Shown here piece by piece: positions 23,549-35,891 of a stretch of DNA of 64,000 nt; the first letter of the stretch is position 1; every line of letters begins with the position of its first letter. The notes beneath the pieces are model-generated. The model ran no database searches, was not told the origin of the DNA, and saw only the letters and a program-made list of their open reading frames with translations. This stretch comes from Branchiostoma floridae (Eukaryota; Chordata; Leptocardii; Amphioxiformes; Branchiostomatidae): NCBI RefSeq assembly GCF_000003815.2, contig NC_049982.1, positions 13,299,822 through 13,363,821 of the forward strand, given 5' to 3'. The translations under genes were made by a program, and so were the position numbers.

Positions 23549-25299
23549 TTTAAGGTACATGCCACCGTGCAACTGATAACATTCAAGTTTCCATTTCTTA
23601 GACACTATCACAGCCACCCTATCGCTGCTAACAGAAACTGTGTTTATGGTTTCAGTTCAGACGTCCTTCGTTAAGGTCAAGCTGTCTCATTTTCTTGCTG
23701 GATGAAGGGTCTGTGACCGCCGAATGACTGTATGATGTAGGCCTACCAAGAAGCATTTTTTTAAGAGCGGTGCATTTTCTTTTCTGAAACGGTTTAATTC
23801 TCTTTATACATATATATCTCCAAAAACCACGTTCCGTATCACCAGCCTTTCGATGTAATGCCAGAAGACGACCGTGATGGCTTTTGTTTTATGAAAACAC
23901 CTTTAGGCGGGACTCTTCTTGTCTGTGCTGATTGTCTTTGACACATCCGAGTTACCTGTGGCAGTTCTTTAATAGCGTCTCTCCTAATCTCCCTGGCCGT
24001 GCGTGCCCGGATTGCGGAATTTATTATGTGTGTTGGATAGTAGGACATGATAAAGAAGCGATCCGATGGATAACAAACCATCTGTCTTTGTCACGCCGTG
24101 TATATCTACCACCACGCGGCCCGCTGGGAGTTCATCGGCCCAGCGACAGTAGAGATGTATCGCCTGTCAACGAATTACCCCACCCCAGAAGTGAGTGGGC
24201 GTGTAGCGATATTGCTTTGGATATTGGCATATTGCTCCGTCTCGATGTACCAGGCATTTTATAAGTTAATGTTGCTCCATCGCGGGACGGTAACAGGTTA
24301 TGATAAGGTGAAATCCCATTTTCAGCAACGTTACTGGATAAGACATGCGGGGGTGTCAGGTAACAACCATGATAATTTAGACAGTACCGTGTAGACACGG
24401 CTTTGAATTCTAGATATACAATTTATATGAATATATATGTGTCGGTAAGTATCCGATTATTATGACCTTTGTTGTATATATATATATATATATGTGTGTT
24501 GTGTGTTACAAGTGCAGGCCAGACCGTCACAACAAGAGAATCGTTGACAAATACGTGAATACATTGTGAAGCTAGCTGTAATACTCTAGTCCATTCTTAG
24601 TGAATTCGACTTCTCCACACTTCTTTGTGATTGAGCACATGTAAAACAGAACTCATTATAGATATAGACTGGGCTGTACTACTTAGATAAAGTAGGAGAA
24701 CATAGATTGTACCAGTCTAAAAAAACTCTCTCTTTGTGGTATATAATCTACATTCTACTTCAAATAACAGTATCCGGACTATCGACATATTCATTGCTCC
24801 AGGGAATGAGGTTATGTCTATCTCATTTGTATCGAACCAGAAAAGGTCTTCATCGAATCCGATTGACAAATGCACTAGAACTACTATACTTTATTGAAAC
24901 AAAATATGATTGTTGATTGCATTTACTGCGGACAAAAATATGCATTATTACATGTACTGCACTATCTACTGAATCCCGCCGCTGAAGATGACACGCGTCG
25001 CGTCATACGCAACCTCAGTGATGTAACCATCTAAACGTATCAGAAGATGACACAATGACTCAGAATTCTAGTGGTACAAAATGTCTTTGATGCGTATTGA
25101 TTTCTTGCCTTGTTATCTATATCACATATCTTATATTACTTTTAGATACGACATGAGATCTTTTGTAGACTTCGCACAACAAATGATTAGGATCATACTT
25201 TACTCAGTAACGTTTATAGAATTTCTAACCATACATTTTATATTGTCTAAGCTAAACATAGAAATAGAGAAAGACAACAAATTCATGAAAAGGCGAGGT

Positions 25300-25560
25300 A
25301 TAGTTTTTAGCTTGTACGTCTGTCTGTCTATCTGTGTGTCTATTTGTAGGTGTTCTTGAATTTTGTGGTCAACATAACTCAAAAACCTCTGGGTGGATTA
25401 TGAACATGATATGTGATATGTGGGTTGGTCTTGGGAGACGAGGATCGATGGCGGTTTGAGCCCTGGTGTGTGACCTTGGTACTGCAGCAAAACTTTCGTT
25501 TTTTTTCTGGAAATGCTATTATTTTCATGTCTTTGTGGCAAATAGCTTCTGCTGAAAAAC
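25300..25560 (+). repeat. Fragment of the dispersed 0.7-1 kb repeat family
   Basis: It shares the order TCTGTCTGTCTATCTGTGTG, then AACATAACTCAAAAACCTCT, then GACCTTGGTACTGCAGCAAA with the copies at 52170-53224 and 55085-55806. Confidence 0.65.
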
Positions 25561-25699
25561 TCTGAGGACTTAGCTTGAGTTTGAATTGATGTACAAACTG
25601 GACTACAACGACGATTTTGTAATTTATGTTATGATTGTAAATTACTTAGTGTAACGTGTTTTAATTACTTTGTATTAATCAATTAATTCGTTTATTTTC

Positions 25700-25811
25700 C
25701 CCTCCACTGGACCTCTGGGTAGAGCGGCTAAGGCCGACAGGGCTATTCCAGTCTAAATTGATGGATGGATGGATGGATGGATGGATGGATGGATGGATGG
25801 ATGGATGGATT
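25700..25811 (+). mobile_element. Retroposon 3' end with (TGGA)n tail
   Basis: A short segment (CTCTGGGTAGAGCGGCTAAG, then CTATTCCAGTCTAAATTGA) is followed by about 13 TGGA units. This is the usual form of a truncated SINE or LINE 3' end. The family was not identified. Confidence 0.5.
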
Positions 25812-28800
25812 CATTGATTCATTGATTCATTGAACGATATCACGTAAATGCGTGAGTCATTTGCACAATTCATGACGAAATGCAAACATGATATTCTGCC
25901 AAAGGAAAGGGCTTTCACATACACAATATATGTACTTTTGGTAGGTATAGGGGAGACCATCATTTCAAATAGATCATGGTAATGACAGTTTTAATTGTAT
26001 CAACAATGAGACAAGATAAGATAGCAGTAATTCTGCAAAGGCTCGGAATATTTCATTGGGACTGGTAGAAGATCTCCGAACTCTTGTTGTATGTAGTAAC
26101 GGTTGTCTTTGATATAGTAGTGAATGATGTATTTTATGTAGACGCAATACCACGGGAAGCGGATCAATTTCTATTCCATAATGGTTGTTAGTCTCCAAGC
26201 AGATCCTACGGTAACATAAGATGCCAGAAGCTGCCAGAGGAGTGAAGCCGACCTAGGAGTGTGTTTGGCTACCGGCTGATGCTTCCCTTTGGCTAGCTAT
26301 ACTCTTTAGCCAGCTTTGATACAGTATCTTATAACCGATAACTATTTTATGCCTCTGGTAAATCTGCCTGGAGATTATATGGTTGTCACAACACTGCAGC
26401 TCCACGAACTGCATGTAGAGACTAAGAGAGAATCGCGTCCACCGTGACCAGGGGTTTAAACCCATTATGGGAACAAAGCGAGGTAACTGATAATGAATTT
26501 CCATGTATTGATTCAAGTTGGCGATACAACGGCCAGACAGCGGAGACGATCATTGAAAAGCCATGACCTTGACTAACAGCTACTCGATATTAAACCAGGG
26601 ATGAATGCTTGCTTCATTATCCACTGTCCTTTCCTAATCAAGCTGCTACGCTAGTGCATGTATCACCATAGGCTGGCCGACAGTGACAATGATGGACAGG
26701 ACACCCCGCCTACGCAAACGCAAATTTGCCTCATCTTTAACAAAAGAACGAACACAATGGAGCAGTAGATAACTAAAATAAACAGCCAAAAGTTTTAGTT
26801 GAATAAGCATAAAGGTTCCTGGAAGGTTATTTATGGCTCAAACGGCTGTGCTTTTTCGTGTCTAGTCGCTATCTATAGGTGAGTAGGGTCACACGTGAAT
26901 TACTCTACATGTGCTACATATGTAATGTGACAACCCCTGCATGGTGTACGTAGGAAAATCTATCACATCCCTCAAATGATTGTAAAGAACCATTTTCATT
27001 CCATACTATGTACCCTTGTATCAAGTAGATTAGCCTCTTGGAACTGTAGTTGTGTAGAGTAGATGTCATGCTTTGTACCTTGTACAATTGTTGCGCGATA
27101 AAGTTATATGTATAACCAAGATTTATCAACAATCAGTACCAGACGCAGACGACTCGTCTCCTTACTTACGTACAGAAAACCACAGGTACAATCCTGCGAA
27201 CGCCAGTTCATTACTAGCAATACACTTCTAAATACGTTATCATTACGCTCTCATGTTGGGATTAATTACTAAGACAAACGAGAAAATACGGATTCCAATC
27301 TCACAAAAAAACACTTCGGTATGATGGAGCGATCATCGGTTCACAGTGCAGGAGTACTTGACGCGTATATGATATTCACTGGGATGATTAGTGGATCGCA
27401 GTCCGACCTTCCATGTGAGATGAAAAGATTGCTGATATCCTTCAAAACGTGCGGAAACATTAAGTAGGTACAGGGCTGGACCTGTGTGCTATATGCTGCA
27501 CATGGATAGGACAATATACGCCATTGATGATATTATAGTGATATCGACCTCCAGAGTTTTAATGCAAAGTGCTGCTGTCATTGGATTCGTTATAACTTCC
27601 TCGCGGATAGAAACCGATAAAACGTACAATAATTGCAATGATGGTATCTCTTGAACGGTAATTGAGTAGGCGACGATCTGACTTAAAAAGAAGGAGACTG
27701 GAATGCCGAAGTAGATCATTGTGCTTGGGAGACGAGCCAAAGGCTGTCTGGAGAAAATGTCTTGAAGATCTGGTCGTGGCTGAACAGTGCGCCGATTTGA
27801 CCTTGATCACGAGTTTAAGGACGAGTGCACCTGGCCAGCGCCATATCCGGGGTGATACAGCCACACAGCACACCGCAGACTGCCGCACGTACATGTGATG
27901 TATGTACATTCTTATCTTGCCCGGTGGTCAGACGTGGTGGTGATACAAGTATCCCTCTTCGACCCTCTTCTTGCATAGTTGCAGCGCGGTTGGTAGTATG
28001 AGTATAATGCATTTGAAAGTTAGGCATGTATAATGCGAGTGTAGACAAATCAGCGATTCTACCGGTAGAGATCCCTATATTGAGCCTGTAATTTGAAAGA
28101 TCCTTAGTCAAAACTTTGTAACATCGATTCCTGTCAATTATATCAAGGGATTGAGTTGTAATTTCAGATAAATAGATAAATAGGAAACCATCATAACACA
28201 TCCCTGGCATACTTACTCTACCAGCAGAATCGTCTATTCTGCTATACACTGATCACATGCCATGATGATGATGATGATGATGATGATCTTAGAGATGAAC
28301 TTGCCATAGGACAGAAAATGAAATCTAATCGGACCAAGGCGTTCCTGTGGCTGCAATGCATCTAGAATGACTTCAAACGGCAAATGGTGGCACTTTGCCA
28401 TTATCACAGTCCTGTCTGGGTCTGCCATGGCGCCCAGGGGAAGCTCAGGCCTGGTAGAACGAGTTTCCCGCCCACGCAAATGGCGTCAAATGTGCGTCAC
28501 ATCACTTCAGATCGTCCCGGAGTTAAAAGCAACACATGTCGCAATTTTCTTTCATCCATGGAAGTGTTGACGTTGGGCTTCATTGGAGGCAGAATCTGTG
28601 CAAATATCCAGGCCACGCCATATCGAAACATATGGCTCTTTTTATCTGTTGCAGTATTTGTGCCAAATCGCCTTATTCGTATCTCACGGCATTACAATGC
28701 TTATGCAACTGCATGGACATTAATCAGTCTCGCACTTTAATGTAGGTCGTCCTTCGGAGGGAAAGGGCGGGGAGTCACAAATGGGGGCTGTGTATTTTTT

Positions 28801-29699
28801 TTATCGGCGCACTCGACCATCGCACACCGAACAGCCTCACTTTGCCAAACATCGTATGTACCAAATGTTACCACTGTGAATTTACTCTGCGCAGTGTACT
28901 TTTCCTGGTTTCCCTACTTCCCATGCCTCCTAGTTTACCTTAGTTCCCTGGTGCCCCATCTTCCACCCAGCCCACCCCGTTTCCTACTTTCACAGTTAAA
29001 CGGATCGAGGAGGTAACCTCCTTAATTTAGCTAGTCTATATTTTTACTGCATTTACTTCAGAAGGCCAGAGATATGACTTTTTATTTCATGTCATGATGT
29101 CACGTCCATCATAACATTTGGGTTACCGTACTCCACAAGCTAGTCGGTAGGTGGCGCTCGTGATCTCTTCATGGAAGGTAAGGCCATGCTGATTTGATAT
29201 TATAGATGACATCATCTGAAAACCCAATACGTGCGAATAAAAAAATGTTTGGCCAAAAGTTGTCTTGGGTTTGAAATCTTGAATGGATCAGGGGGGCTGA
29301 CGAAATGACTAACACACAGAGTACGTAGTATGGTATACCGAACAGTAGATTTTTTTAATGCAAACGGTAATGGAAACGAACAGAAATTTATGCGCGCAAT
29401 GTCTTTTATTAAGTTATTTTTCTTTTTACTCACATGTTTATTTCAGAAGCCCTTCGTCTTTATAAACGAGTCAGTTTTATTTTTACTTCAGCCTGGCTAT
29501 CAAAATATGTATCAGCTCTAGATCTGCAGATTTGTGATTTGTTTTCTACAAAGTCCATGAATTGTTGCAGTAGTCCTCTTCTTTTCAGCACACGTTGTGG
29601 CATTTCGAACTTTGCAGTGCATAGTGCCAAATCCAACCTAGTCTGTGATACGCAAACTCTGCTCTCCTGGGCTGTAACTGGGCCAGCAATGTTTGGTGG

Positions 29700-29792
29700 G
29701 TCGCTTATACATGATCATACCAAGGCAAGGAGGTTGGATTATGGCCCTTATTCAACCTCCTTGGTTATACATGTACATTATAAGCGCGATCG
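29700..29792. repeat. Small foldback element
   Basis: TCGCTTATACATG, then CAAGGAGGTTG, is mirrored by CAACCTCCTTG and then TACATGTACATTATAAGCGC. The result is an interrupted hairpin just upstream of the promoter at 29838. Confidence 0.65.
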
Positions 29793-29837
29793 ATTTATCA
29801 AGGCTTCATCTGACCTGCCTCGTCTTTGGCGCCCAAA

Positions 29838-29927
29838 TGACGTCATAAAATCCAGCCAATGAGAGCGCCACGTGGGGGTGTTCCCCATCCACCATTCACT
29901 TCCGGGGAGTACAGAGACGCCATTTTG
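29838..29927 (+). promoter_or_regulatory. Promoter of the macro-Deltex gene
   Basis: In order: a full cAMP-response element TGACGTCA (29838-29845), CCAAT (29856-29860), E-box CACGTG (29869-29874), ETS/GABP-type CACTTCCGG (29897-29905) and YY1-type CGCCATTTT (29918-29926). There is no TATA box. This is a typical TATA-less promoter with start sites near the ETS and YY1 sites. The link to the gene at 35892 rests on the donor at 30042 and is inferred. Confidence 0.6.
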
Positions 29928-30041
29928 CGTTTGATGTTGTTCTTCAAAGTTTGAGACCCTGCAAACCGACCGAAACCTCCCATTCCCGCGGGAAATGCGG
30001 AGACAAACCAGACTGACAAGTTGTCTAACTTTCCCGTGCAG
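29928..30041 (+). other. Non-coding first exon (start approximate) with strong donor
   Basis: The sequence ends CCCGTGCAG|GTAAGG, with GT at 30042-30043. It has no long ORF. The next same-strand acceptor with a coding exon is at 35851-35853 (CCTACAG), which opens the exon carrying the Deltex-like ATG. The intron would be about 5.8 kb. Confidence 0.5.
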
Positions 30042-30764
30042 GTAAGGAGCCCTTTTCTGTATCAAAATGGTGACTTGAAAGTCGTCAGTGAGAGTTTCTG
30101 TCCTTGCCCTGCAGCTCTGTTTACGTTAGTTCACTTTCACTTCAGATCTGGGGAACTGCCACAGTGGGGTTACGGTCGCATTTGTCTCGTCACGAAAATG
30201 CAAATGAGCAAACGCCCGATTTCACGACCACGAAATTGGAATATGACCTGACGTTGCGACGTTGCACGTGAGTTGCCCAATCCCGGCACGCGAGGAAGCC
30301 CAGGACAGCGATCGTGCCCCACGACGTATGTCTATGATCATGATTCTCAAACTGACAACATACAATTGACGAATCGCTGGGAAAAATGATGCCCCACGAT
30401 AGTACGACGTATAAACGTTATGTCTATGATTCTCAAACTGACAACATACAATAATTGACGAATCGCTGGGAAAAATGATGCCCCACGACGCATGTCTATG
30501 ATTCTCAAACTGACAACATACAATTGACGAATCGCTGGAAAAATGATGCCCCACGACGTATGTCTATAATTCTCAAACTGACAACATACAATTGACGAAT
30601 TGCTGGGAAAAATGATGCCCCACGACGTATGTCTATGATTCTCAAACTGACAACATACAATTGACGCATCTGACAGTGCTACCGTAATGATGTGAATATG
30701 TGACATATGACATTGCGAAGAACTAATTTTGTCATCTGCCCTACTATGATTTTAAATCTAGAAA

Positions 30765-30986
30765 CATCTGACAATGGTCCTTACAACCGGTGTCAGTTTT
30801 TTTTATCTAAGATCTGACATTGGCCCTTACACCATGTCAGGTTTTCAATCTAACATCTGACATTTGTCCTTACGCCATGTCAGATTTTTAATCTAACACC
30901 TGACATTTTTCATATTATTGTCAGATTTCCTGTCTCGGATCTGACAATCATCCTCGCAATTGAAGATTGTTAGTCTAAAATCTGAC
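30765..30986. repeat. Array of short TCTGACA/TGTCAGA hairpins
   Basis: Four or five units of about 50-60 bp, each pairing a TCTGACA with a later TGTCAG across TCCTTAC or CCCTTAC. They form the core of the palindrome and reach the gap edge. ACTGTCAGATGTGAAATCAG resumes after it. Confidence 0.8.
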
Positions 30987-31263
30987 NNNNNNNNNNNNNN
31001 NNNNNNNNNNNNNNNNNNNNNNNNNNNNNNNNNNNNNNNNNNNNNNNNNNNNNNNNNNNNNNNNNNNNNNNNNNNNNNNNNNNNNNNNNNNNNNNNNNNN
31101 NNNNNNNNNNNNNNNNNNNNNNNNNNNNNNNNNNNNNNNNNNNNNNNNNNNNNNNNNNNNNNNNNNNNNNNNNNNNNNNNNNNNNNNNNNNNNNNNNNNN
31201 NNNNNNNNNNNNNNNNNNNNNNNNNNNNNNNNNNNNNNNNNNNNNNNNNNNNNNNNNNNNNNN
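30987..31263. other. Assembly gap (277 N)
   Basis: The run of N lies near the centre of the palindrome, where assembly of inverted arms usually fails. Confidence 0.99.
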
Positions 31264-31993
31264 ACTGTCAGATGTGAAATCAGATATGACAGAACTGATG
31301 TATGTTGTCAGTTTGAGAATCATAGACATACGTCGTGGGGCATCATTTTTCCCAGTGATTCGTCAATAGTATGTTGTCAGTTTGAGAATCATAGACATAC
31401 GTCGTGGGGCATCATTTTTTCCAGCAATTCGTCAATTGTATGTTGTCAGTTTGAGAATCATAGACATACATCGTGGGGCATCATTTTTCCCAGCGATTCG
31501 TCAATTGTATGTTGTCAGTTTGAGAATCATAGACATACGTCGTGGGGCATCATTTTTCCCAGCAATTCGTCAATTGTATGTTGTCAGTTTGAGAATCATA
31601 GACATACATCGTAGGGCATCATTTTTCCCAGCGATTCGTCAATTGTATGTTGTCAGTTTGAGAATTATAGACATACGTCGTGGGGCATCATTTTTCCCAG
31701 CGATTCGTCAATTACTGTATGTTGTCAGTTTGAGAATCATAGACATAACGTTTATACGTCGTGGGGCATCATTTTTCCCAGCGATTCGTCAATTGTATAT
31801 TGTCAGTTTGAGAATCATAGACATACGTCGTGGGGCACGATCGCTGTCCTGGGCTTCCTCGCGTGCCGGGATTGGGCAACTCACGTGCAACGTCGCAACG
31901 TCAGGTCATATTCCAATTTCGTGGTCGTGAAATCGGGCGTTTGCTCATTTGCATTTTCGTGACGAGACAAATGCGACCGCAACCCACAGTGGA

Positions 31994-33653
31994 GATGCAG
32001 CACTAGCTACGTACCTCACAAAATTATGCATTTCTCCTCAGTTTCTGTTCTTCTTCTTCTTTCAAGTTGCAAGGGAAATCGGGCTGTTGCCTCCTTAAAA
32101 CACAGGTACTCAATGTTTGTAAGGCTGAGGACGGAATTTGACAGTTTTGTAGGACTAGGAGCTAGCTCTTTTGAAGTTTGTCCATGTTGTGATTTCTACA
32201 ATGTCGATGGTGAATATATTCGAGAGGAATCATTATCACATAGCACTCAACTATACTAGTAGTTGGAAGCTGTGCAAGTTCCCCCAGTGTATTTTTTAGT
32301 TGGGCACCAGGAAAATCTATTTTGCAGCAGAGTGATTGCATTTATATCTCAGTGACATACTAAAGTATTTAAAACTAAGTATTTACTAAATGCTTTGATT
32401 GCTTGTCATCAAGGAGAGATTGTAAGAGTAGAGTTGCTGTCCACCAATCTAAAAGAAAAACAGTTTCATACAAAATTCACTTCAAATGAATTCAAGTGAG
32501 AAATATTATCAGTCATTTTATAGAGTTTTTCATAATTTTTCATAATTGACCCTTTTTGCTCCACGACCTTGGCATTTTCCTTGACTAATCGTTGCCATGC
32601 AGCATGTGTTTTACTGTAAAGGTAACATATATGATATGACTTGAATGAGATTTCATCTGAAGGCCTAGGGATTCTGATGCTTGGTTTAAGTAGAAACTAG
32701 TTGTCTTTACCTCTGCCTTGGGGCAATATTCTGTTATGGTTGTTTCCATTTAGTTACATTTCGGTATGTCACGTACAAAATATATTCATTGTCTTGTCAT
32801 GTACCATGTAAGTGTCAACTGTCTGCTTGAAGTACAATCTTGTATACATCTCCATGAATGTCTTTCCCCAAAAAAATATACAATACTGTACAATAAATAA
32901 TCTCTAAAAAATATGGCTTTCTTTTAACATTCCATGCCATGTGTTTGTTTATACATTGTACATACATACCTTTAGCATCCTGTCCTGCCACTGAGAGAAG
33001 CAGGAGTCAGTGTCACAGTACAGCCCTAACCCCACCAACATGCTTTAGTCCACAGGTCTTACACGCAATGTGTATTTATTTATTTTATGTATTTCGGTCA
33101 ATAGTAAGTAAATGTGCCATGTAGACGTAGTTGTTTGGTCACACTAACTCTATAGAATATTTTCTTGACATTCTGTTATTATTGAAATGATTGCTGAATA
33201 TTATGAAGGTATTAATTGCTCAAACACAAACATTGGGAGCCAAGAGTGCACATGATAATTTCTTACTAAAAATTGGCTGATAATTTCCTGCTTTTTTTGT
33301 GTAGTTTGATTTTATGAGTGTTTGATTACATCCTACATGTATATGAATATGACAATTATACTTCACAAAACTTTATTGAAAATGGTCTGGTACCATTTGA
33401 TTGAAAATCAAAACATCCATGAAGTGATTGGAAATTCATGGAGCTGTCTTGATGATTTTTGTATTTAATCAGATACTCTTTTGCATTATTTACTAGTGAA
33501 TTAGTTTTACTGGGTGCAGTGCTTATGAATGTTTGATATTCAAATTTGTATACCCAATCACAGTCAGTAAGGTATTGTTGTAATTTGTCACACCTGTTCA
33601 TTGTCTAGTGTGAGTGTAGCACACTAAGTATTGTAACGACTCATACCATACAT
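31994..33653. other. First-intron sequence of the macro-Deltex gene, nothing recognised
   Basis: AT-rich sequence without a supported exon, RNA gene or repeat. Confidence 0.5.
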
Positions 33654-34250
33654 TATTGAATGAATGAAGACCTTTATTGTACAATTTTGCCCAACCGAGC
33701 TAAGTACAGGTCACAACAAGTCAGGATATATACATATAAAGGTGTCGCAAGTCTAGTCTAACACAAAAGTTCGGCTTCTTCTCGCTTCTTGGTAATAGTG
33801 AAAATGTAGGACTGTATGGGTTTCGCTATTGTCGGTTTGTCAAAACGCATGAGAAATATAAACTTAGAGTGCTACTCATGTGTCTAAAATGAGGGAATCT
33901 ACTTTCTATATAACTAAATAGAGTATTTCTATCATTCGCATACATATCGCAATCGACAGTGAAGTGCACTTCATCTTCTACCATGTTTGAGGTACAAAAT
34001 TGGCAGACTCTTTGTTCTAGAGGAGTGCGGTTGTGCCTTCCTGATTCAATTCGCAGTCGGTGACAACTGATTCTTAGTTTAGCAATGGTAGTTCTATGGC
34101 ATTGCCGAATGTTTGTAATTTTCAAATACTGCTCTTCATTGTATGTGGATTTCAGTAGTCTGTACGTTCGGAGTTTGTTTTTCGCACGTAAACCTTTATC
34201 ATCATAAGCACCGGTGTGTACCTACATCGGACTTTTCATATGAATGAATG
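33654..34250 (-). mobile_element. Truncated non-LTR retrotransposon (3' end), minus strand
   Basis: On the minus strand, 34125-33826 encodes about 99 residues with the zinc-knuckle-like end of LINE reverse transcriptases (H-R-L-R-I-E-S-G-R-H, then VCQFC, then E-D-E-V-H-F-x-x-x-C). It is followed by a 3' UTR shared with 59481-59718 and a GAAT-type tail. The upstream reverse transcriptase is absent, so the copy is dead. Confidence 0.8.
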
Positions 34251-35853
34251 AATGAGTGAGTCACTGACCCTCCCAACCTCGCCCAAGGGATCGAGACAAT
34301 TTTGTACATACCAATGATTCTTCTCAAAACCGTACACTGTATTTATGTATTTTGTCCTACTTACTAGTATTAGTAGTAACCAAAACGTTTCCACCATTGG
34401 CCTGCACAGCTGCTATATCAAGCTTCAGATGATTTGCATGATGTTTGATCAGGAAATTTTCAAGTCAATGGATAAAAAAAAGCGAAGTATTTTGTTCCAG
34501 TTTCTGCTTGGCATTCATTCAAGTCAAGAGGTACAAGATGCCTATCTTGTTAGACATGTTAATAGAGGCATTCAAAGCAGTACTGTCATTGTATCAATTC
34601 TATGGTGAAACATTGTGTTTCTAGTGTTAGTGACCTATGACATTTAGGATTGGTTTTCAAAACAAACCTCCCTCAGTGTTTGAGTATCATGTATCCTATA
34701 TGTATCCTAATGGCTTTAGAACAACAATTACTGTGCAACTACAAGGTGGATCATAGTTTGTCTTCATTAGTCAATCAGAGTTTTATAGCAGTGACTCTTC
34801 ACTAGTATCATTTAACAAAGTTATTAGAAGAGACTTGAAAAGTTTACACCAACTTTTTTATCCTACTTTGTAACAAGTGAACACAATGTTATATACATGC
34901 TACCATATCTTACATGTACATGAAGTTGCACTGCATTGGTGTAAGTTAAGGTGGTCAAAGTGGTTAATAGTATATAATAAGCTCCCTAGTTTACACTCGC
35001 GTGGCAGGCTAATACCAGAGACTATAATTTGTGAACTTTACTGGACAAAGAAACCAGTCGTGTAGATTCGAATTTGATGTGACCTGTCTGACTGGTTTCA
35101 TACCATAGCTAGTCCTGCACATGCATTGTGCTGTAACATAACATGTTTTCTCCTCAGAATCTGTGAACTGGACATGGTCAGGGTTTTTTAAGCTGACTGG
35201 GCCAATTACATTAGGCCAATTACATTAGGCCAACTTTGCATGGTACAAGCCAGCATGGAGTTAGAAGAAATGACCACAGTTGGGTCTGGCTTCCTCCTGT
35301 AAAAAATTCTTAAATAACCCCCGAAGATGCTATTTTATACATTTTTGATAGGGTAAAATTTTGTGAAGTTTTCCCTCTTACACACCCTTATTCAAATCCA
35401 ATTGGTAAATCTTTTTAAAGAAGGATGGTCCCCAGTAAAAAAGGCCCCCCTATGTACGAGTTGAACAGCAACGTAGGGACCTAACTCACAGAATAGGGGG
35501 TTCAAAACACAGAAGGGGGGGGTGTGTGCTTAAAGGCTTAGCTAGAACTGTTACTTGTATACTGAGGAACCCTCCCAATTTCAAGTGCTAAGATGGGCAA
35601 CTAATTCTTTTTAATATTTTGGTGCTAATAATCATTCATTCATTCATAACTATGTTTTACTGTGTACGAGCAAATTATCTTACATGTAAAATACATGTAA
35701 GTTATGAGGGAAAAGAACATTGTTGAATGTGGCTTATAGTCAATTTTTGTTGTTACAAATGTACAAAACAATGTAATACCTGCAGGAAAATTAACTGCCT
35801 ACTTCAGATGTCTAGTCAGAGATTTACTGATTTTCTTATCACTTGTCCTACAG
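34251..35853. other. First-intron sequence, nothing recognised
   Basis: AT-rich sequence with a short tandem duplication GGCCAATTACATTA at about 35200-35230. No supported gene. Confidence 0.5.
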
Positions 35854-35891
35854 GACTGTACAGCTAGAGACAGCTGCAGCAACATTGTAAC

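Larger units (their letters stand above)
23549..29829. other. Gene-poor interval with simple repeats
   Basis: A TA run lies at about 24472-24493, a (TGGA)n tail at 25757-25811 and a (GAT)n run at 28260-28288. No exon with recognisable protein similarity was found. ORFs at 24098, 25081, 27559 and 28384 show no domain-like pattern. Confidence 0.5.
30159..31993. mobile_element. 1.8-kb palindromic (foldback) element of 69-bp repeats
   Basis: Outer arms (about 30159-30320 and 31830-31993) are inverted copies, ending CCACAGTGGGGTTACGGTCG on the left and, read on the other strand, CCACTGTGGGTTGCGGTCGC on the right. Inside each arm lie 69-bp tandem units, about 5 on the left and 8 on the right. The centre is a set of short TCTGACA/TGTCAGA hairpins interrupted by a gap. 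Units with the same small insertions occur in mirrored order in both arms. No target duplication was confirmed. The CAGTGG-like end suggests hAT, but this is uncertain. Confidence 0.88.

Noticed and set aside
31369-31840. Regular direct repeats that look like a CRISPR array
   Set aside because: The repeats are head-to-tail 69-bp units without unique spacers, lie in animal DNA, and are one arm of a palindrome.
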